From: CAYQTE01 sp964420285
GTDB lineage: Bacteria; Planctomycetota; Phycisphaerae; Tepidisphaerales; Tepidisphaeraceae
Length of the DNA: 64,000 nt
Direction: 5' to 3'
Assembly: GCA_964420285.1 (NCBI GenBank)
Contig: CAYQTE010000007.1
Location: forward strand, 1-64,000
Numbering within the stretch: position 1 is the first letter of the stretch; every line of letters starts with the position of its first letter. Both the position numbers and the translations under genes were made by a program. Below the pieces are notes generated by a model. It was not told the DNA's origin, ran no database searches, and worked only from the letters and a program-made list of their open reading frames with translations. Below are positions 32,537 to 41,568 of the stretch, piece by piece.

Positions 32537-34278
32537 ATCTGATCCGGGTGCTCGATGCCGAGGAGGTCCATCGCGCATTCGAGCGTTCGGACGGCGGCGT
32601 CGCACAGGACCAGCCGGGCGGTGCGCTGTGGCTGGGGGCTTTGCAGGACCGGGCATTGATCCCAGAATGTCGTGAACCGGCAGGCCAGATCGTAGAGATA
32701 GCTGCACAGGAGATGCGGCCGGAGCTCGCGGGAGACCAGGTCGATGATCTCGCCCAGACGCAGGATCATGCGGGCGAGTGCAAGCTCGGCCGGTTCGGTG
32801 AGCGTGATGCGGTCGACAGGGTCGTCGGGGTTCCAGTCGCCCTTGCGGAAGATGGAGCGGATGCGGGCGTGGGCGTATTGGAGGTAGGGGGCGGTGTTGC
32901 CGTCCATGGCGAGCATTTTTTCGATCACGAACATGTAGTCGCTGGTGCGGTCCTTGACCAGGTCGGCGTATTTGATGGCGCCGATGCCGACGGCCTGGGC
33001 GATCTGTTCGCGCTGCAATTGCGGCAGATCGGGGCGTTTTTCGTTGACCAAAAGCGTGGCGCGGGCGACGGCGTCGTCGAGAAGATCGCGAAGTTTGACG
33101 GTGCCGCCGGTGCGGGTTTTGAACGGCTTGCCGTCCGGGCCGAGCATCGTGCCGAAGGATGCAAAATCAAGTGAACCTTCCGGCGCCCAACCGGCCTGCT
33201 GGGCGGTCCAGAAGACCTGGGTGAAATGCTGCTGCTGTCGGCTGTCGTGGGTGTAAATGACGCGATCGGCGTGGAGTGTTTGGAATCGGAAGCGGATGGC
33301 GGCCAGATCGGTGGTGGCGTAGAGATAGCCGCCGTCCGATTTCTGGACGATCAGCGGCGTGTCGAAGCCGGGGACATTGACGACGATGGCGCCCTGCGAT
33401 GGAACGGCTAGGCCTTTCTTGAGAAGTTCGGCGACGACATCGGCGAGCATGGGGTTGTAGAACGACTCGCCGCGCTCGTCGGCCGGGGTGAGTTTGATCT
33501 TGAGGCGATCGTAGACGGCCTGGAAATGCCGGCGGGTTTCGTCGACGATCTGTTTCCATGCCGCCAGAGTGGCGGGATCGCCGCCTTGCAGGCCGACAAC
33601 GGCGTCGCGGGCCGTGCGGGCGAATTCGGGGTCTTCATCAAACAGTTTCTTGGCCTGGCGATAGAAATCTTCGAGATCCTGGATGGCGCTGGTCTGGCCG
33701 GCCGGAATTGTGCGGTTCAGGAAGGCGATCAGCATGCCGAATTGGGTTCCCCAGTCGCCCAGGTGGTTTTGGCGGATGATGCGGTGGCCCTGGAATTCCA
33801 GGACACGGCTGAGGGCATCGCCGATGATGGTGCTGCGGAGGTGGCCGACGTGCATTTCCTTGGCGATGTTCGGGCCGGAGTAGTCGATGACGATGGTACG
33901 AGGCTGGGCGACGGGATCGATGGCCAGTCGCGGGTCGCGGCGGAGTTGGAGGATGCGGGAAGCGATCCAGGCGGGGGAGAGGCGGATGTTGATGAAGCCG
34001 GGCCCGGCGATTTCGGTTTTTGCGATGATGTCGGAGGCGGGGAGGTGTTCGAGGACTTGTTGTGCCACCTGGCGGGGATTGACCTTGCCGGTTCGAGCAG
34101 GCTCACCGCTGGCGGTTGTGGCGGAGAGGGTTTTGGAGAGGCTCATGGCGGCGTTGGCCTGATAATCGCCGAAGGATTCGTTCTGGGCGGGTCCGATTTG
34201 CGGGTCGGCATCCACGGCGAAGGCATCGGTAATGGCCTTGCGGAAGAGTTGCTGAAGCGATTGAGCGGGTGTGGGCAT
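32533..34278 (-). CDS. argS: arginyl-tRNA synthetase
   Basis: A 581-residue class I synthetase charging tRNA-Arg. It has the N-terminal ArgRS-specific domain (QNESFGDYQANAAMSLSK at about 32-49), the HIGH motif as HVGHLRS (143-149, in NIAKEMHVGHLRSTIIGD), LGDWGTQFGMLI, the KMSK-equivalent PFKTRTGGTVKLRDLL, and the C-terminal anticodon-binding domain (TAPYLQYAHARIRSI onward). I chose 34278 because the family start falls there; the extension to 34422 has no support. Its stop TGA coincides with the end of the repeat array. Confidence 0.95.
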   Translation of the reverse strand: MPTPAQSLQQLFRKAITDAFAVDADPQIGPAQNESFGDYQANAAMSLSKTLSATTASGEPARTGKVNPRQVAQQVLEHLPASDIIAKTEIAGPGFINIRLSPAWIASRILQLRRDPRLAIDPVAQPRTIVIDYSGPNIAKEMHVGHLRSTIIGDALSRVLEFQGHRIIRQNHLGDWGTQFGMLIAFLNRTIPAGQTSAIQDLEDFYRQAKKLFDEDPEFARTARDAVVGLQGGDPATLAAWKQIVDETRRHFQAVYDRLKIKLTPADERGESFYNPMLADVVAELLKKGLAVPSQGAIVVNVPGFDTPLIVQKSDGGYLYATTDLAAIRFRFQTLHADRVIYTHDSRQQQHFTQVFWTAQQAGWAPEGSLDFASFGTMLGPDGKPFKTRTGGTVKLRDLLDDAVARATLLVNEKRPDLPQLQREQIAQAVGIGAIKYADLVKDRTSDYMFVIEKMLAMDGNTAPYLQYAHARIRSIFRKGDWNPDDPVDRITLTEPAELALARMILRLGEIIDLVSRELRPHLLCSYLYDLACRFTTFWDQCPVLQSPQPQRTARLVLCDAAVRTLECAMDLLGIEHPDQM

Positions 34279-34530
34279 GGGGGGCGCTGGTTGATGGATC
34301 AAGGGAGATCGGCCCGACCATCGGAAAAAATGGCACGCGACCTTTCTCGGCGGGGGGCATGGTACAGTATATTGTGGCCGGTGACGAGACGGCCGGAGGG
34401 ACGTGAACGGCAAAAGCCCCAACCGGGCGTGTGTGCGCCGGATGTTGGATTTGACCGGACGGGATGGTAATCCTAACGTTTCCGGGGAGAGTTGCGCCTG
34501 TCAATGGCAAAATTCAAGAGGTTAGATTTC

Positions 34531-36774
34531 ATGAGCAATCGGCTGGCACGATGGATCGTAAGCGTTGCGGCGTTGGCGTGCATGGTTGCGGCGGGCATGC
34601 CGCTGTTGACGCGAGTGGCACGGGGTGACGCGCCGGGGGCGTCGGTGGATCAGCTCAAGGCGGACGCTTTCAGGTCGCTGCGATCCGGGCAGTTCCAGAA
34701 GATGAGCGAGCTTCTGGAGCAGGCGGCGGCGCAGGGGCATGACGCGAGCATCGTGCAGATGGCGGGTTGGACCGATGCCATGGCCAAGGAGGCCGCCACG
34801 TTTGACGCCGAGCGGCAAAAGGAATTCACCAGCCAGATTGACGATGTTCATAAGCTCCAGGCCCATCAACTGGACGACGATGCGGTTCACGAACTGGCAT
34901 TGGCGTATGTGCGCGCTCCCGATCCGGCCGCGTTCGGCAAGGAGCCGTGGGTTGTTGACCTTGTCAATGAAGCCGCCGCCAGCGCTGCCCGATACAACGC
35001 CAATGAACAGTGGCTCAAGGCGCAGGGCTTATACGAGGACCTGAGCCTGCTGCAACCGGCCGATCCGCAGTGGAAGGACCAGCTCAAGCTGGTGACGCGG
35101 CGGATCGGGGCGATCGCGTTGTATACGCCCGAGGTGGCTCGCGGGCTGGTTGATAGCGAGGTGAAGGACCGTCAGGCGGCGCAGGCGATTCTGCATCCGG
35201 CGACGCAGCCGGCGGACGCGGTGGCCGGCGCGACGACCGCGCCATCGGCGACCACGCAGCCACAGACCGCGGCGGACACCTGGAAGGATTCGTTGCGCGG
35301 GGTCAACATTGATACGGTCGAGAGCGCCCTGGATGACGCCAACGAATATTATTACCGCGACACGACGTTCAGCTCGCTGATTCAGGGCGGCATCAGCGGA
35401 TTGCGCATCATCGCCACCACGCACGGCCTGGACGAGGCGTTTCCCGGTTTGGCCGACGCCGCCAAGCGAACCAGATTCATCACCGCCCTTGATGATGCGG
35501 TCACAGCCGCCAAGACAATGGGCAACGGCCGGGAGATCGATCTGCACGACATGTTGGGCCGCTTGGAATCGGCCAATAGCCAGACGATTCAGATTCCGGC
35601 GGAAGTGTTCGCGGCGGAATTCGCCAGCGGAGCGCTGGGGACGCTGGATCCGTTCAGCACGATGATCTGGCCGCACGACGTGGCCGGGTTTACCAAGCTC
35701 ACCAAGGGCACGTTCGGTGGCGTGGGCATTCAGATTCAGAGCGACGACGATGGGAGCCTTCGCGTCATCACGCCGCTGGAAGACAGCCCGGCCGACCGGT
35801 CCGGCATTGCTCCCGATGACATCATTACCCGCATCAACGGCAAGAGCGCCAAGGGCATCAGCATCGACGAGGCCGTCAATACCATCAGCGGCAAGCCGGG
35901 CGAGGCCGTCACGCTGACCATTCAAAGCCCCAATGGCATGGTCAAGGACCACACGATCGTGCGCGAGGAGATCAAGGTTCAGAGCGTGAAGGGATACACG
36001 CATCTGGCCAACGGCGGGTGGAATTTCTATGTTGATCCGCAGGAAAAGATCGCCTACGTGCATCTGACCAGTTTCACGTCCACCAGCTTCGACGAGATGA
36101 GCCGGGCCCTGACCGATCTCAACCACAGCGGAGCCCGCGGCATCATCCTCGATCTGCGAAACAATCCCGGCGGCCTGCTTCAGGCGGCGGCGCAGATCTG
36201 CAATCAATTCATCAAGGACGGCGTGATTGTCAGCACGCATCCCGATCGCGAGACACCCAATCAGCCGCAGGAAATGGACGCACGGGCGGAACGTGTCGAA
36301 TGCAGTCTGCCGATGGTTATTCTCGTCAACCAGTATTCCGCCAGCGCCAGCGAGATCGTGTCGGGCTGTCTCAAGGATCATCACCGCGCCCTGATCGTGG
36401 GCGAACGCACCTTTGGCAAGGGGAGCGTGCAGAATCTCTATTCGCTGGACAATAACGAGGCCGAACTGAAGCTCACCACCGCGCATTATTATCTCCCCAG
36501 CGGCCGGTGCATCCATCGCGAGGAGAACAGCACGACCTGGGGCGTCGATCCGGACATCACCGTGCCGATGACGCCGGACCAGATGAAAACGGCGATCCTT
36601 GCGCGTCAGACCATGGACGTGCTTCGTCATGGGCCGTCCACGCAGCCGGCCCAGGATCTGCTTGGCGTCGATTCACAGCTTGCCGCGGGTCTGCTGGTGC
36701 TGAGGCTGGAGGTCAGCGACCAGTCGGCTCTGGCGGCATTGACGGCGGTGTCTGCTCAGCCGGCGCAGCCGTAG
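34531..36774 (+). CDS. S41-family C-terminal processing protease with PDZ domain
   Basis: A protein of about 747 residues. A signal peptide or anchor (ARWIVSVAALACMVAAGMPLL) is followed by a long helical region with a Pro/Thr/Ala linker. The PDZ domain (about 391-487) has GTFGGVGIQIQSDDDG and GIAPDDIITRINGKSAKGIS. The S41 protease domain has YVHLTSFTSTSFDEM and LDLRNNPGGLLQAA, then the catalytic Ser in NQYSASASEIVSG (about 604-607) and Lys in GERTFGKGSVQ (about 630). It is a periplasmic CtpA/Prc-type protease. AAGAGG lies 9 bases before 34531; an upstream ATG at 34504 is possible. The unusually long N-terminal part (about 330 residues) is not typical of CtpA. Confidence 0.9.
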   Translation: MSNRLARWIVSVAALACMVAAGMPLLTRVARGDAPGASVDQLKADAFRSLRSGQFQKMSELLEQAAAQGHDASIVQMAGWTDAMAKEAATFDAERQKEFTSQIDDVHKLQAHQLDDDAVHELALAYVRAPDPAAFGKEPWVVDLVNEAAASAARYNANEQWLKAQGLYEDLSLLQPADPQWKDQLKLVTRRIGAIALYTPEVARGLVDSEVKDRQAAQAILHPATQPADAVAGATTAPSATTQPQTAADTWKDSLRGVNIDTVESALDDANEYYYRDTTFSSLIQGGISGLRIIATTHGLDEAFPGLADAAKRTRFITALDDAVTAAKTMGNGREIDLHDMLGRLESANSQTIQIPAEVFAAEFASGALGTLDPFSTMIWPHDVAGFTKLTKGTFGGVGIQIQSDDDGSLRVITPLEDSPADRSGIAPDDIITRINGKSAKGISIDEAVNTISGKPGEAVTLTIQSPNGMVKDHTIVREEIKVQSVKGYTHLANGGWNFYVDPQEKIAYVHLTSFTSTSFDEMSRALTDLNHSGARGIILDLRNNPGGLLQAAAQICNQFIKDGVIVSTHPDRETPNQPQEMDARAERVECSLPMVILVNQYSASASEIVSGCLKDHHRALIVGERTFGKGSVQNLYSLDNNEAELKLTTAHYYLPSGRCIHREENSTTWGVDPDITVPMTPDQMKTAILARQTMDVLRHGPSTQPAQDLLGVDSQLAAGLLVLRLEVSDQSALAALTAVSAQPAQP

Positions 36775-36839
36775 ACGGCCGGATCGCCCGCCGCTGGGGC
36801 GAATACTTTGGCCGCGCCGTTGGCGCGGGCTCATAGTCC

Positions 36840-39008
36840 ATGTCGTCACCCACGCCACGCGCGCAGCCGGAGTATTCCGTTCCGATCGGGCAGGCGTTCT
36901 CGATCGGGGCCGCTCATTTTCACGCCGGCCGGCTGGAGCAGGCCGAGGCCATTGCCCGCATTCTCATCGACGCCGATCCTCAGATGGCCGACGGGCACCA
37001 CCTGCTGGGAGTCATCGCCTACCAGCGCGGCGACAACGAGACTGCGGTGGGCCACATGACCCGCGCCATCGAACTGAACCCGTCGGTGCCGGAATACTGT
37101 TCCAACCGGGCGCTGGTTCTGTGCCGGCTTGGACGAGACGCCGAGGCGGAGGCCGGCTTTCGCCACGCCCTGGCGATGGACCCGCAATTCACCGATGCGA
37201 TGAGCAATTACTCCCGCTTCCTCTGCGACATGGGACGCGCGGACGAGGGTTTGCAGTGGGCCAATAAGGCCGTGTCCTTGCAGCCGGGTTCCGCGCCGGC
37301 CTGCAATCAACTGGGCATTTCGCTCATGGGCTGCGGGCGATTCAAGGAAGCCGAAGCTGCCTATCGGCGTGCCCTGGCGATCCAGCCGGATTTCAATCAG
37401 TTCCTGAACAATCTGGCCAACGCTCTGCATCAGCAGGGCCGACTGGATGAATCGGTTGCGATCTTCGGCAAGGCGATCGCTCTGGATCCCAGGGCCGTCG
37501 AGCCGCACATCAATCTCGCCAATCTGCTTCGCGACATGGACCGCATCGATGAATCCATCGCCGAATTCCATGTCGGCCTGTCGCTCAGGAGCGACCTGCC
37601 CGACGCGCTGGCGTGTCTGGGGACGACCTATCGCGAACAAGGCCGGATTGACCTGGCGGTCGACTACTGCCGCAAGGCGATTGCCCTGCAGCCCAGGTCC
37701 GCCGTCCTGCGCAGCAACCTGCTGTATCTTATTCAATATCATCCCGACTATGACAGCAAGGCTCTACTGGCCGAGCACCGGGCTTATGGCGAACTGGCGG
37801 TTGGCGAGGCTTCGGCGCGGACCGCCCGGCACGCCAATTCCGCCGATCCGGACCGGCCCTTGCGGATTGGCATGGTCTCGGCGGATTTCCGCACGCACCC
37901 GGTCGGCCGGCAGATTCTTCCGCTGTTCCGCCTGCGCGATCGCGCGGCGTTCCAATTCATCTGCTATAGCAACGTCACCCGGCCCGATAAGACCACCGAT
38001 CTCTTCCGGCAGCTTGCCGACGACTGGCGGCCCATCACCGGAGTCGGCGATGACAACGCCGCGGAGCTTGTCCGCCGCGACGCCATCGACATTCTCATCG
38101 ATCTGTCAATGCACACGGCCGGGCATCGCCTCGGCATCTTCACGCGCAAGCCCGCGCCGGTTTCGGCAACGTTCGCGGCCTATCCCGGCAGCACGGGCAT
38201 TTCGCGCATCGACTGGCGAATCAGCGATCCGCATCTCGATCCGCCGGGCGCCGATGCGGACTACGTCGAACGAACCGCCCGACTGCCGCGATCATTCTGG
38301 TGTTTCGAGCCCGACCTCGACGCCCCGGATGTCAACCCGCTGCCGGCGCTGACCAATGGCTGCGTGACGTTCGGCTGTCTCGGCCACGCGTGCAAGGTCA
38401 ACGCGACCGTCATCCCGCTCTGGGCCGCCGTCATGAAGCAATTTGATAACTCACGGCTGCGGTTGCTGGCCACTCCCGGCGCGGGCGTTCAGCACATTTG
38501 CGACCAGTTCTCCGCCGCCGACATCGACCCCGGCCGGGTTGACTTCGTCGTCCGCCAGCCGCGCATCGACTACCTGCGGGAATTCCTGAAGATCGACATC
38601 GGCCTGGACACGATTCCATACAACGGCCACACCACCACGCTCGATTCGTTCTGGATGGGTGTACCGGTGGTCTCGATCGTCGGCCGCACCGTCGTTGGCC
38701 GGGGCGGACTCAGCCAGCTTGCGAACCTGGGCCTGAGCGAACTGGTCGCCGCGGAGCCGGCCGGTTTTGTGCGCATCTCCGCCGATCTGGCGAGCGACCC
38801 GCCCGCATTGAACGCCATGCGCCAGACGCTTCGCGGCCGGATGGCCCAGTCACCCCTCTGCGACACGCGACAATTCTGCGGCGATATTCAAACGCTGCTG
38901 CGTCAATTGTGGAGGGAATGGTGCTCCACCCACGCCGGTGCCCAGTTTGCCCCCTCTCCCTGTAATCAGGGGGAGGGCCGGGGTGGGGGTTCTTCTGCTC
39001 CGGCCTGA
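36840..39008 (+). CDS. TPR protein with SPINDLY-type O-GlcNAc-transferase-like domain
   Basis: A 722-residue protein. About eight TPR units span residues 20-300 (for example AEAIARILIDADPQMADGHH and AYRRALAIQPDFNQFLNNLA). They are followed by the GT41-like catalytic region (about 330-690): LRIGMVSADFRTHPVGR, DILIDLSMHTAGHRLGIF, PAPVSATFAAYPGSTGISRI, DIGLDTIPYNGHTTTLDSFW and GVPVVSIVGRTVVGRGG. This matches bacterial relatives of eukaryotic OGT/SPINDLY, which glycosylate Ser/Thr or transfer fucose. Its target is unknown. The last 18 residues (APSPCNQGEGRGGG) are encoded by a family A repeat arm at 38949-38994. Confidence 0.88.
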   Translation: MSSPTPRAQPEYSVPIGQAFSIGAAHFHAGRLEQAEAIARILIDADPQMADGHHLLGVIAYQRGDNETAVGHMTRAIELNPSVPEYCSNRALVLCRLGRDAEAEAGFRHALAMDPQFTDAMSNYSRFLCDMGRADEGLQWANKAVSLQPGSAPACNQLGISLMGCGRFKEAEAAYRRALAIQPDFNQFLNNLANALHQQGRLDESVAIFGKAIALDPRAVEPHINLANLLRDMDRIDESIAEFHVGLSLRSDLPDALACLGTTYREQGRIDLAVDYCRKAIALQPRSAVLRSNLLYLIQYHPDYDSKALLAEHRAYGELAVGEASARTARHANSADPDRPLRIGMVSADFRTHPVGRQILPLFRLRDRAAFQFICYSNVTRPDKTTDLFRQLADDWRPITGVGDDNAAELVRRDAIDILIDLSMHTAGHRLGIFTRKPAPVSATFAAYPGSTGISRIDWRISDPHLDPPGADADYVERTARLPRSFWCFEPDLDAPDVNPLPALTNGCVTFGCLGHACKVNATVIPLWAAVMKQFDNSRLRLLATPGAGVQHICDQFSAADIDPGRVDFVVRQPRIDYLREFLKIDIGLDTIPYNGHTTTLDSFWMGVPVVSIVGRTVVGRGGLSQLANLGLSELVAAEPAGFVRISADLASDPPALNAMRQTLRGRMAQSPLCDTRQFCGDIQTLLRQLWREWCSTHAGAQFAPSPCNQGEGRGGGSSAPA
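38949..38994. repeat. family A repeat arm at the 3' end of the TPR gene
   Basis: The arm CCCCCTCTCCCTGTAATCAG then GGGGAGGGCCGGGGTGGGGG is read in frame as the C-terminal PSPCNQGEGRGGG of the TPR/OGT protein. The stop TGA follows at 39006-39008. The second arm is absent. Confidence 0.75.
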
Positions 39009-39031
39009 GTGCTTTCGCCCTCAGCCCCGCA

Positions 39032-40273
39032 TCATTCAAACCGGAAATCCGCCCCGGCGAGCCGGCGATCGATCTCCGCCAGCACGCGGGTCTCGTCGGC
39101 CGGGTCGCGGGCCACGAATGTCACGCTGAATCGCACGTACGAGCCCACATCATCCCACGGCACCGTGCTGACGAGCTTCTCGGTGATCATCCACTGACTG
39201 AATTGCTCAGCGCTGGCGAAATTAACGCGCCCGCCATTCCCGGCCGCGGATGTCGGGCAGCGGACGTACAGGAAGAACGAACCCTTCGGCTTGGTCGCGC
39301 GCAGGCCATGCCGATTGAGCACCGTCACCAGCGCATCCATCCGCCGCGAGTATTTCGCCGCGATCCGCCGGGTGATCTCCGGATGATCCAGGGCATACGC
39401 GCACGCCTCCTGGATCGCCAGAAACTGCCCCGAATCGCTGTTGTCCTTCACATCCGCGTACGCCCGCACGATCAGCGGATTTCCCACCACAAATCCCAGC
39501 CGCCAGCCGGTCATGTTGAAACCCTTGCTCATCGAATGCAGCTCGACGCCGACATCCATCGCACCCGGCGTCGCCAGGAACGAGAGCGGCTTGCCCTCAT
39601 AGATCAGCGCCGCGTACGCCGCATCGTGGATCACGATCAGATTGTGCTTCCGCGCCCAATCCACGGTGCGGGCGAAAAATTCCGGCGTGGCGCTGGCCCC
39701 GGTCGGATTGTTCGGATAATTCAGCACCAGCGTCTTGGCCCTCCGCAGCACATCGGCCGGCACGGAATCGTAATCCGGCAGAAAGGCGTTCTTCTCCTCA
39801 AGTCGGATATTGTGGACCGTACCGCCGTAATACCTGGCGTGCGTGCCGAACACCGGATACCCCGGCGTGGTCATCAGGGCGACATCCCCCGGATTGATGA
39901 AGCAGGCCGGCAGGAGCGTCAGCGCCGCCTTCGAGCCGATCGAGTGGACGATCTGCTTCTCCGGATCGACCTCGACGCCGCAGACCGCCTTCATCCATCG
40001 CGCCGCCGCCTCGGCAAACAGTCTGCCGCCGTTGTCCGCGTAGGTGCGGTTTTCCGGCTTTCCCGCCGCCGCCGCCAGCGCCGCCACGCAATCGGCCGTC
40101 GCCATCTCATCCGGCTCGCCGACGCCCATGTCGATCAGTTCGACATCCGGATGCGCCGCCACCGCCGCCCGCTTGGCGCGCTTGATCTTCTCGAACTTGT
40201 AAATCTCCGTCCCCTTCCCATACATCCGCCCGCCGATCCGATCCGCAAACGAATTCTGAATGAAGCTGTCCAT
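39032..40273 (-). CDS. dapL: LL-diaminopimelate aminotransferase (DapL type)
   Basis: A 413-residue fold-type I aminotransferase. DapL makes LL-diaminopimelate from tetrahydrodipicolinate in one step, a route common in planctomycetes. The seen marks are YKFEKIKRAKRAAVA near the start, LIDMGVGEPDEMAT, HSIGSKAALTLLPACFINPG, TTPGYPVFGTHARYYGG, LNYPNNPTGA, HDAAYAALIYEG and the PLP lysine block HSMSKGFNMTGWRLGF. I chose 40273, where the DapL-like start MDSFIQNSFADRI falls; there is no clear ribosome site. A related aspartate-type aminotransferase remains possible, but the pattern fits DapL best. Confidence 0.82.
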   Translation of the reverse strand: MDSFIQNSFADRIGGRMYGKGTEIYKFEKIKRAKRAAVAAHPDVELIDMGVGEPDEMATADCVAALAAAAGKPENRTYADNGGRLFAEAAARWMKAVCGVEVDPEKQIVHSIGSKAALTLLPACFINPGDVALMTTPGYPVFGTHARYYGGTVHNIRLEEKNAFLPDYDSVPADVLRRAKTLVLNYPNNPTGASATPEFFARTVDWARKHNLIVIHDAAYAALIYEGKPLSFLATPGAMDVGVELHSMSKGFNMTGWRLGFVVGNPLIVRAYADVKDNSDSGQFLAIQEACAYALDHPEITRRIAAKYSRRMDALVTVLNRHGLRATKPKGSFFLYVRCPTSAAGNGGRVNFASAEQFSQWMITEKLVSTVPWDDVGSYVRFSVTFVARDPADETRVLAEIDRRLAGADFRFE

Positions 40274-40353
40274 GGAGGCCGATTGTAGAATCACAACCGG
40301 TCGAATCAACCGCGGCCAAATTCCCGCCGGGCGAAAAAATCGCGGAGTGTGTG

Positions 40354-40424
40354 ACCACGGATGGGCACGGATAACACGGATAAGAATTTGTTTTCATCCG
40401 TGCCCATCAGTGTAATCCGTGGTT
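40354..40424. repeat. family D hairpin (ACCACGGATGGGCACGGAT)
   Basis: The arms ACCACGGATGGGCACGGATA (from 40354) and TCCGTGCCCATCAGTGTAAT, then CCGTGGTT (to 40424), are inverted with few mismatches and a loop of about 8 bases. It lies between dapL and the next minus-strand gene. The related copy is at 8280-8357. Confidence 0.82.
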
Positions 40425-40436
40425 CTATTTGACGGC

Positions 40437-40500
40437 CTTAGCGGCACCGTCCCGCATTCCGGGCACCGATGCGGCGTGGCGCGGAGGTCGCAGCCGGATT
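40437..40500 (-). pseudogene. relic of a zinc-ribbon tail (CDLRATPHRCPECGTVP)
   Basis: Read on the minus strand this encodes GCDLRATPHRCPECGTVP, the common planctomycete ribbon CGYDLRATPxRCPECG with the first Cys pair reduced. It is in the same frame as the upstream gene (stop at 40553-40555), about 90 bases beyond that stop, and separated from it by TGA and TAA codons. A 25-base segment of it (40446-40470) is repeated exactly at 41454-41478. Confidence 0.5.
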
Positions 40501-40552
40501 TGTTGCCGCGGCCTTGCTCACGTCGATATCCGATGCCTTAACTCACTGCCTT

Positions 40553-41338
40553 TCATGACGCGCGGTCCGTGGCGGGCTCGGTTCGGGTGGTCGTCCGAGT
40601 GGTATCGTCCGCCTTTGGATCGACCCGAATGACCGCAACATACGCGCGTGCCGCATCGCCAGTCGAAACCGGCTGATCGTAATTGAGAAATAGCGTGAGG
40701 TGGATCTTGCTGGCCGGAAAGAAGAGATTCACGAAGCATGACTTCGTGCTGCCGCCGAAAGGCTCATTGATGGATCTGCGCCCCACAATGAATCCTCGTA
40801 CGTCGTCGCGCGCGAATTCCTCCGAAAACTTGAACATGCCGCCCTTCTCGTGGATGAGCGACAAGAACCGTGGAAATGAGGCGAGATCCGGCAGGGCCTC
40901 CAGGTCATCGAGCCGCGTGTGATAGGCCGCCGACTCGAAGTCGAACTCGTCCTTGAACTGGAGTTGCCGCGCGGCGGCAACGTCATCATCAGCCAGCGGA
41001 CCAATATAGAAAAAGATCGCCTGGAAAGTCGGGTAGGTTAGGCGAACGTGGGCTCCGTCCCGGTCTGGTTGCGATGTCGGCCGCAGTACGCGGAATCGGT
41101 GGCTGCCGAAGTCGATCGCGTCGACGGGTTGCGAATCGGGGTCGAAATTCGGCAAAGTCACTGACGCCGGCGTCGAGTTGAGCGCGGCGCGATCGGCCGG
41201 CGTCAAATTGCTGAAGGTCTGCCGGGCTTTATATTTCGCCCAGTAGAGCGAACCAGCGCGCCAAGCCCAAGGCGATAGCGCGGCGCCTGCCAGCAGCGCG
41301 ATCACTATGCCAAAAACAATTCGTCGTCTTCCGCTCAT
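40553..41338 (-). CDS. hypothetical membrane-anchored protein
   Basis: A protein of about 261 residues with an N-terminal basic start and one TM segment (RIVFGIVIALLAGAALSPWAW), then a soluble domain of unknown fold (ARQTFSNLTPADRAALNS; VDAIDFGSHRFRVLRPTSQ; FYIGPLADDDVAAARQLQFK; FFPASKIHLTLFLNYDQ). The frame is open upstream to 41572 and that extension contains SPDRCPECGTVPPKKN, so a zinc-ribbon N-terminus is possible, but the first Cys pair is not convincing. No ribosome site marks the ATG at 41338. The C-terminus is Thr-rich (TTRTTTRTE). The function is unknown. Confidence 0.62.
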   Translation of the reverse strand: MSGRRRIVFGIVIALLAGAALSPWAWRAGSLYWAKYKARQTFSNLTPADRAALNSTPASVTLPNFDPDSQPVDAIDFGSHRFRVLRPTSQPDRDGAHVRLTYPTFQAIFFYIGPLADDDVAAARQLQFKDEFDFESAAYHTRLDDLEALPDLASFPRFLSLIHEKGGMFKFSEEFARDDVRGFIVGRRSINEPFGGSTKSCFVNLFFPASKIHLTLFLNYDQPVSTGDAARAYVAVIRVDPKADDTTRTTTRTEPATDRAS

Positions 41339-41568
41339 GTTGCGATGGCGCTGTGCGCGCTCTCCGGCCCGAGTTCCCCGCCCTCTCTTATCGTGCGGCG
41401 GGCCCGATGTTGACGCCGACGGGCCAATTCGGCGGCAATTCTTCTTCGGCGGAACCGTCCCGCATTCCGGGCACCGATCCGGCGATCCGGGCGAAGACGT
41501 CCGGGCTAGTGAAGACGCCGGATGTCTCGCCCCACAGATCCGGCCACACAGGGTATCCTTCGCTGATC

